DNA from: Cyanobacteria bacterium REEB459
Lineage (GTDB): Bacteria; Cyanobacteriota; Cyanobacteriia; Phormidesmidales; Phormidesmidaceae
Assembly: GCA_018970085.1 (NCBI GenBank)
Contig: JAGWXD010000005.1
Location: 62,001 to 126,000, forward strand
DNA: 64,000 bases
Direction: 5' to 3'
Shown: positions 62,073-64,000 of the stretch, one piece after another
Numbering within the stretch: position 1 is the first letter of the stretch
Layout: each line of letters opens with the position of its first letter
Made by a program: the position numbers and the translations under genes
The notes under the pieces: generated by a model
Databases searched by the model: none
What the model was told of the DNA's origin: nothing
Seen by the model: the letters and a program-made list of their open reading frames with translations, nothing else

Positions 62073-63650
62073 ATGGCTTCTCCTTTCTGGCGCCGGGCTG
62101 TTGGCATTCGTCCCACTCCCACCCAACCCCTAGACTGCCTAGTGTGGTTGGTCATGGCGGTGTTGCTCGTGCTGTTGGCACTGCTGATGCTTGTCGGTGA
62201 TCACGCCAGGGTGCGGGTCAGAGACTTTACCTGGCAAGGGCGACAGGTTGGCGTCGAAGACCGGGCCTTTGTGATTACCTTTAGCCGGCCCATGGATACG
62301 GCCAGTGTAGAGACTAACCTGACTATTACCCCCCCGCTGCCCGGCAAGATTAGTTGGGCTGGCAGGCGTCTGGCCTACACCCTGCAACAGCCGATTCCCT
62401 ATGGTCAGACCTTTAGGGTTAACCTGCTCCAGGCCCGGGACCGATTTGCCCCCAACAAAACTGGGAAGGGCTCTCGGTTCCAACCTTTCCAGGCTGAGTT
62501 CAGCAGTCGAAAACGAGCCTTTCTCTACATCGGGGTTGAGGGCGAGGAAGCCAATCGACTGGTGCTGGCCGATCCAGCCCAACGCCAGCGGTTGATTTTA
62601 ACCCCTAAAAATTTAAGGGTGCTGGCCTTCAAAGCCTATCCTCTGGGAGATAGGGTGCTATTTTCGGCTGGGGATAGCAGCCAGGATCAAGGTGCTTTAA
62701 ACCAGCAACTCTACCGGGTGACGACGGGCATTCAACCCCGACCCCCAGTAGACCTGGACCTCAGGGGGAAGCCTTTCTGGCAGCCTGGCCGGCCCCAGCC
62801 CATATCGGGGAAATTGGAGCTGGTGCTGGATAATCGACAGTACCAAAATCTTAAATTTGATCTTTCCGCCGACGGCCAGGTGATTGTTGTGCAACGGGTG
62901 AACCGCAGTAATCCGGCTGATTTCGGGGCCTGGGTAGTGCCGGCCCAGGCCGCCCCTTACCGTCTCAACACCCAGCCGGGAGGAGATTTTCTGATTGCCC
63001 CCGATAGTCAGTCCCTGGTGCTGTTGCAGGGAACGGGAACAGCCATTATTGATTTGGCCAGGAACACCGGCAGCGTTGCCGCTAAACCCTTAGATTTTTT
63101 ACCGGAATATGGCCAGGTTTTGGATATTACCCCCGATGGTACTGCTGCGGCTATGGTTAACTTTAACCAGAATGATCCAGAGAAACAGTTTCAGCAGTCT
63201 CTGGTCCTGGTGACGAACCAGGGACAGAAAACCCAACTCCTTCAGGTCAGGGGTGGGATTTTAGGGGCCCACTTTGATCCCATGGGGCCTCTACTTTATG
63301 TTGTGATTAGTGAACTGGAAACTCGACCGGCTCAGGGAACCCTTGATACTGCCGCCTATGTGCAAAGACCTCTGCTGCTGACGGTTAATCTTAAGACCCT
63401 GGCCCAGACCCGATTGTTGCGTCTACCGCCCCAACCCGATGTGCACATGAGTCTGTCTCCAGATGGACGGTTTATGCTGTTGAATGTATCTGATCAGGGC
63501 GATGGGTTAAAGTCTGCCGACCCATCTGCAGGCTCCGGTTCTAGCATTTGGACCCTGGACTTGAGGCGAGATACTACCACCGATCAGGTTTTGGCCACGG
63601 ACCCCCAACCCTATCCCTTTAAGGGGCTAAGGGCAACCTGGCTACCCTAG
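62073..63650 (+). CDS. membrane-anchored Ig-like and beta-propeller-like protein
   Basis: This 525-residue protein begins with a membrane helix (LDCLVWLVMAVLLVLLALLMLVG, residues 20-42). Residues about 50-145 form a bacterial Ig-like domain (FVITFSRPMDTASVETNLTITPPLPGKISWAGRRLAYTLQQPIPYGQTF). The rest resembles WD40/TolB-like propeller repeats (FDLSADGQVIVVQRVN, DITPDGTAAAMVN, MSLSPDGRFMLLNVSDQG). It follows the TIGR03943 gene after two bases and likely belongs to the same operon. Function unknown; probably extracytoplasmic. Confidence 0.75.
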   Translation: MASPFWRRAVGIRPTPTQPLDCLVWLVMAVLLVLLALLMLVGDHARVRVRDFTWQGRQVGVEDRAFVITFSRPMDTASVETNLTITPPLPGKISWAGRRLAYTLQQPIPYGQTFRVNLLQARDRFAPNKTGKGSRFQPFQAEFSSRKRAFLYIGVEGEEANRLVLADPAQRQRLILTPKNLRVLAFKAYPLGDRVLFSAGDSSQDQGALNQQLYRVTTGIQPRPPVDLDLRGKPFWQPGRPQPISGKLELVLDNRQYQNLKFDLSADGQVIVVQRVNRSNPADFGAWVVPAQAAPYRLNTQPGGDFLIAPDSQSLVLLQGTGTAIIDLARNTGSVAAKPLDFLPEYGQVLDITPDGTAAAMVNFNQNDPEKQFQQSLVLVTNQGQKTQLLQVRGGILGAHFDPMGPLLYVVISELETRPAQGTLDTAAYVQRPLLLTVNLKTLAQTRLLRLPPQPDVHMSLSPDGRFMLLNVSDQGDGLKSADPSAGSGSSIWTLDLRRDTTTDQVLATDPQPYPFKGLRATWLP

Positions 63651-63756
63651 CCACCTTTTAACCGCCCTGGGCAACCGAATGCGGGTCAGATCGGGATACT
63701 CTTCAGATGGCTTGCCAATAAAGCTGTCAACCCTTTATTAAACCACCAAGGTTGTT

Positions 63757-63762
63757 TATAAT
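63757..63762 (+). promoter_or_regulatory. perfect -10 box before the cytochrome gene
   Basis: TATAAT at 63757-63762 lies about 40 bases before the TTG start of the cytochrome gene; a weak TTTATT lies 17 bases upstream as -35. Confidence 0.5.
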
Positions 63763-63801
63763 CTGTAACTTATGACTTAGCCCCCAGGCCAGGGTAGTGC
63801 C

Positions 63802-64000
63802 TTGACCTTTACCCCAGAGACAGTAGAGAAAAATCAACCGGACTTGGGCTTTTGGCCCCGGTCCTTGCTTGCAGTGATGATTCTAGTGGTCACGGTAATA
63901 GTGGCGATCGCTGGTTATCACTATTACGGTCAGCCAGCTAATCCCTACCCAAAGGCGGTGCTATCTCTGGCTGGTGACGCCTCTCGAGGTGCGGCTTTAT
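63802..64000 (+). CDS. cytM: partial membrane-anchored c-type cytochrome (CytM-like)
   Basis: Only the first 66 codons lie in the window. The frame from TTG 63802 reads L-T-F-T-P-E-T, then a membrane helix (SLLAVMILVVTVIVAIAGYHYY), then NPYPKAVLSLAGDASRGAAL. The last part is the typical approach to a C-x-x-C-H heme site in CytM-type cytochromes (GDxxxGxxIFQxNCAGCH), so a heme motif is expected just past 64000. CytM is a small thylakoid or plasma-membrane cytochrome. The stop codon TAG at 63778-63780 bounds the frame. Start codon choice is provisional. Confidence 0.6.
   Translation, partial: MTFTPETVEKNQPDLGFWPRSLLAVMILVVTVIVAIAGYHYYGQPANPYPKAVLSLAGDASRGAAL

Noticed and set aside
1-64000. CRISPR array, insertion sequence or prophage
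   Set aside because: No regularly spaced repeats, transposase motifs, integrase or phage structural genes are visible.

Overview
The window comes from a cyanobacterium. The evidence is the aerobic Mg-protoporphyrin IX monomethyl ester cyclase (AcsF), a PAM68-type photosystem II assembly factor beside rpsO, IctB, an InrS-like nickel sensor, a SigC-like group 2 sigma factor, several cyanobacteria-specific domains (DUF2839, DUF4168, SLH proteins) and frequent HIP1-type GCGATCGC octamers. A hetZ-patU pair, typical of filamentous cyanobacteria, suggests a filamentous strain; I cannot name a genus. Base composition is moderately GC-rich by eye, TTG and GTG starts recur, and the content is core chromosome: I see no insertion sequence, prophage, CRISPR array, tRNA or rRNA gene.

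Layout. 0-5 kb: thioredoxin-like protein, InrS-like repressor, a PotA-PotD-PotB polyamine ABC cassette, convergent dusA. 5-9 kb: aat, sigC-like, aroH-type chorismate mutase and sppA, all on the minus strand. 9-20 kb: diiron ferritin-like protein, transketolase-like enzyme, a beta-helix/SLH surface protein, DUF4168, an orphan pseudopilin, DUF2839, a DinG-like helicase relative, tyrA, DUF456, metallophosphoesterase. 20-32 kb: ictB, then the translation/transcription block rimP-nusA-ylxR-infB, a 66-residue small protein and pnp with long leaders. 32-42 kb: hetZ-patU, an M1 aminopeptidase with HEAT repeats, icd divergent from a NarL-type response regulator with a perfect NtcA consensus between them, yggT, cysS, alpha/beta hydrolase. 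42-48 kb: double-CDGSH protein divergent from a LysR regulator, TPR protein, CDF metal transporter, RlpA-like protein. 48-57 kb: clpC, a stand-alone PilB N-terminal-like protein, pam68-rpsO, acsF with a barrel-like protein downstream, a membrane-anchored hypothetical, and a diguanylate cyclase behind a cluster of DnaA-box sequences. 58-64 kb: infC with an apparent ATT start, rimK-rimB, then a permease/TIGR03943/Ig-like-propeller operon, ending in a truncated membrane-anchored c-type cytochrome (CytM-like).

How it fits together: most genes are housekeeping (translation, proteolysis, photosynthetic pigment synthesis, nitrogen/carbon balance through icd). The most unusual signals are non-coding: a DnaA-box cluster beside an AT-rich stretch near 56.3-56.4 kb, the ATT start of infC, a 23-nt exact copy of rimK coding sequence just past the rimK stop codon, and a recurring habit of dimeric 13-17 nt tandem duplications in intergenic regions. 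I did not find a clearly new multi-gene system; the best protein-level candidates are the stand-alone PilB-N-like protein, the diiron ferritin-like protein and the permease/TIGR03943/propeller operon.
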